A stretch of 64,000 bases of DNA. It comes from Paractinoplanes tereljensis. GTDB taxonomy: Bacteria > Actinomycetota > Actinomycetes > Mycobacteriales > Micromonosporaceae. The stretch spans positions 62,001 through 126,000 of the forward strand of contig NZ_BOMY01000016.1 of the NCBI RefSeq assembly GCF_016862435.1, read 5' to 3'. Positions 62,053 to 64,000 of the stretch are shown in pieces. The position numbers and the translations under genes are program-made. The notes beneath the pieces were generated by a model. That model was not told the DNA's origin. It made no database searches and was given only the letters and a program-made list of their open reading frames with translations. The first letter of the stretch is position 1; every line of letters starts with the position of its first letter.

Positions 62053-62832
62053 ATGAGACCAGTACTCGACGTGGTCATCCCCGTCTACAACGAAGCCGCC
62101 GACCTCGAGCGGAGCGTGCGCCGGCTCCGCGGCTACCTGCTCTCCGTGCTGCCGTACCCGTTCCGGATCACCATCGCGGACAACGCCAGCACCGACGAGA
62201 CGCCGATGATCGCCGGGCGGCTCGCGGTCGAGCTGCCCGAGGTCACGGCGGTCTACCTGGCCGACAAGGGCCGTGGACGGGCGTTGAAGTACACCTGGCT
62301 CAATTCGAACGCCGACGTGCTGGCGTACATGGACGTCGACCTGTCCACCGATCTCGCCGGCCTGCTGCCGCTTGTCGCCCCGCTCGTCTCCGGCCACTCC
62401 GACCTGGCCATCGGGTCCCGCCTCAAGCGCGGCTCCCGGGTCGTGCGCGGGCCGAAGCGGGAGTTCATCTCGCGCAGCTACAACCTGATCCTGCGGGCCG
62501 CCCTCGGCGCCCGGTTCTCCGACGCCCAGTGCGGCTTCAAGGCGATCCGGGCCGACGTGGCGCACCAGCTGCTGCCGCTGGTCCAGGACACCAACTGGTT
62601 CTTCGACACCGAGCTGCTGGTGCTGGCCGAGCGGACCGGGCTGCGCACCCACGAGGTGCCGGTCGACTGGGTGGACGACCCGAACAGCAAGGTCGACATC
62701 GTCGCCACCGCCCGCGAGGACCTGCGCGGCATCGCCCGGCTCCGCCGCACCATCCCGAGCCTGCCGATCCCGGCGATCCGCGCCCGGATGGGCCGCACCA
62801 CGCCCCGGGCGAGCGAACTCGCCACCCATTAG
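62053..62832 (+). CDS. Family 2 glycosyltransferase
   Basis: 259 residues from the ATG at 62053. GT-A fold: VVIPVYNEAADLERSVRRL, TIADNASTDET, and the metal-binding DxD in YMDVDLSTDL. Close in layout to dolichol-phosphate glucosyl/mannosyltransferases; no C-terminal membrane helices, so the acceptor is uncertain. The DedA gene follows after 66 bp. Confidence 0.9.
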   Translation: MRPVLDVVIPVYNEAADLERSVRRLRGYLLSVLPYPFRITIADNASTDETPMIAGRLAVELPEVTAVYLADKGRGRALKYTWLNSNADVLAYMDVDLSTDLAGLLPLVAPLVSGHSDLAIGSRLKRGSRVVRGPKREFISRSYNLILRAALGARFSDAQCGFKAIRADVAHQLLPLVQDTNWFFDTELLVLAERTGLRTHEVPVDWVDDPNSKVDIVATAREDLRGIARLRRTIPSLPIPAIRARMGRTTPRASELATH

Positions 62833-62898
62833 GGGATCAACCAGAAGTAGTGACTCCACAGGTTTCCCGCACCCGGGCCCGGCTACGGTAGATACCCG

Positions 62899-63576
62899 AT
62901 GCCACCTTCTGCCGACCTTCCCGGATTCCTGCACGGCGTCGCCCCGATCCTCGACCGATGGGGCTACACGGCCGTCGCGGCCATGATCGGCGTGGAAAGC
63001 TTCGGCGTCCCCGCTCCCGGTCAGACGATCATGGTGGCCGCGGCCATCTACGCCGGCGCCGGTCGGCTCAACATCTTCGGTGTCGCAGCGGTCGCCTTCG
63101 TCGCGGCGGTGCTCGGCGACAACATCGGTTACTGGATCGGTGTGCGCGGCGGCCGCAAGGCCGTACACCGCTGGGGAAAGTACGTCTTCCTCACACCCGA
63201 GCGCCTGGAACGGGCCGAAGGTTTCTTCGCACGCCGCGGCGGACGTATTGTCGTCATCGCTCGTTTCATTGACGGTCTCCGGCAGTTCAACGGCGTGATC
63301 GCGGGAATCACCGCGATGCCGTGGCGCACGTTCCTGATTTACAACACGATCGGGGCGGCGATCTGGGTCGGTTGGTGGACGGGCGTCGCGTACGCGTTCG
63401 GAACGCATCTCGTCGAGATCATCGAGCACGCGCACCGATACAAATGGTGGGCGATCGCCATAGTTACCCTCGCGGTGGTCGCCTACGTCACCTTGCACCT
63501 CCGGCACATCAGACGCCGACGAGCCCGCACCGCCGCGGAGGTCGTCGAGGAACCCGTCGAGGAACCGCAGAGCTGA
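62899..63576 (+). CDS. DedA-family membrane protein
   Basis: 225 residues. Reentrant and transmembrane segments of the SNARE-associated/DedA fold: VESFGVPAPGQTIMVAAAI, LGDNIGYWIGVRGGRK, FFARRGGRIVVIARFIDGLR and FNGVIAGITAMPWRTFL. In the family, members move lipid carriers such as undecaprenyl phosphate across the membrane. The C-terminal tail is basic, then acidic (VVEEPVEEPQS). Confidence 0.92.
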   Translation: MPPSADLPGFLHGVAPILDRWGYTAVAAMIGVESFGVPAPGQTIMVAAAIYAGAGRLNIFGVAAVAFVAAVLGDNIGYWIGVRGGRKAVHRWGKYVFLTPERLERAEGFFARRGGRIVVIARFIDGLRQFNGVIAGITAMPWRTFLIYNTIGAAIWVGWWTGVAYAFGTHLVEIIEHAHRYKWWAIAIVTLAVVAYVTLHLRHIRRRRARTAAEVVEEPVEEPQS

Positions 63577-63615
63577 CGCTCACCCGCCGGAGGGTGCGAA
63601 ACGGAAGGAGAGTTC

Positions 63616-64000
63616 GTGACCACCCCTCAGCTCGACCGTCGTCGTGCGCAGTCCGCTTCCGCCGGCGCAGCCGCCGAGAAGGCCCGGCTGGCCGTCGCTG
63701 AACTGGACAACCGGCTCCGCAGCAATGCCGAGCTCACCCAGCAGCAGAAGCAGTCCCTGCGCAACGTCGAGGCCGAGGCGAAGCGCCTCAAGCGCTCCCT
63801 CAAAACCCAGGACCGCGATCGGGTACGCCTGACGAAGGCGCACAAGAAGGCGATCACCCGAGCGGCGAAGACGAAGGGTCGTGCCGCCGAGAGCGACACG
63901 AAGTACGACAAAGCGGTTCTCGCCGACCTGATCCGCCGGGAAAAGGCGCGCGACCTCGAGGCTGCCGCGTCCGCCGCGCCCGCCCCCGTCGTGGCCACCG
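63616..64000 (+). CDS. Basic coiled-coil protein, truncated by the window edge
   Basis: GTG start at 63616 with GAAGGAGAG upstream; the frame stays open to the end of the window (128 codons). The visible part is rich in Ala, Lys, Arg and Glu with heptad-like spacing (AEKARLAVAELDNRLRSN, QKQSLRNVEAEAKRLKRSL), predicting a long coiled coil, then an Ala/Pro-rich stretch. Family not recognised; possibly DNA-binding. Confidence 0.65.
   Translation, partial: MTTPQLDRRRAQSASAGAAAEKARLAVAELDNRLRSNAELTQQQKQSLRNVEAEAKRLKRSLKTQDRDRVRLTKAHKKAITRAAKTKGRAAESDTKYDKAVLADLIRREKARDLEAAASAAPAPVVAT

Overview
The window is high-GC DNA (roughly 70% by eye) with dense, often overlapping genes, many GTG starts, GH87/GH55-like secreted glycanases, a DUF1906 protein, Roadblock/LC7 proteins, LAL regulators and SigB/F-type partner switching. 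This points to a filamentous actinomycete, most likely Micromonosporaceae (Actinoplanes-like). The genus is an inference. I see no tRNA, rRNA, CRISPR array, intact IS element or prophage.

Layout. 0-7.8 kb: a secreted GH87-like enzyme, a lipoprotein, an EAL-HDOD protein, an ECF42 sigma factor coupled to its DGPF partner, a LacI regulator and a degenerate sensor kinase. 7.8-11.1 kb: ahcY behind an SAH riboswitch, then a CPA1 Na+/H+ antiporter. 11.1-14.2 kb: a TetR-regulated ABC exporter. 14.2-17.1 kb: a GGDEF-EAL protein translationally coupled to an orphan amino-acid-binding lipoprotein. 17.1-19.3 kb: an AbiE-like nucleotidyltransferase/antitoxin pair between two copies of a 58-bp palindromic element. 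19.4-23.1 kb: nhaA, two secreted proteins and a DUF1707 protein.

23.1-38 kb is a complete L-rhamnose utilisation locus in two arms. The leftward operon is rhaEW-rhaB-lutABC (aldolase/dehydrogenase, kinase, lactate oxidation). The rightward operon is an ABC importer (rhaTPQS), mutarotase rhaM and isomerase rhaI. Both carry the same LacI operator (TGAAACGTTTCA-like), and the LacI gene lies between them next to two Roadblock/LC7 genes. Together they take rhamnose to DHAP plus lactaldehyde, then lactate, then pyruvate.

38-44.3 kb: a small membrane protein, a lipoprotein, a LAL regulator, two paralogous alpha/beta hydrolases (one lacking the nucleophile serine), a TPR protein and a small protein. 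44.4-48 kb: a fructose/ribose-type ABC importer divergent from a LacI-like protein without a DNA-binding domain. 48-52.8 kb: a secreted GH55-like enzyme, a phosphodiesterase, and glyA behind a ZTP riboswitch. 52.9-53.3 kb is a repeat-rich intergenic region, followed by a second CPA1 antiporter with unusual codon use. 55-58 kb: an XRE regulator with a short-chain dehydrogenase, a MITE-like palindrome and an ArsB-type transporter. 58-60 kb: an anti-sigma/STAS/SigB-type partner-switching module. 60-64 kb: a DUF1906 plus FG-GAP secreted protein, a small membrane protein, a GT2 glycosyltransferase, a DedA protein and a truncated basic coiled-coil gene at the edge.

The observations I rate highest are the two riboswitches with readable translational switching logic, the rhamnose-to-lactate operon, the AbiE-like pair with a nuclease-like domain and flanking palindromes, the GGDEF-EAL/binding-protein pair, the MITE-like element at 56.7 kb, and the repeat cluster at 52.9-53.3 kb.
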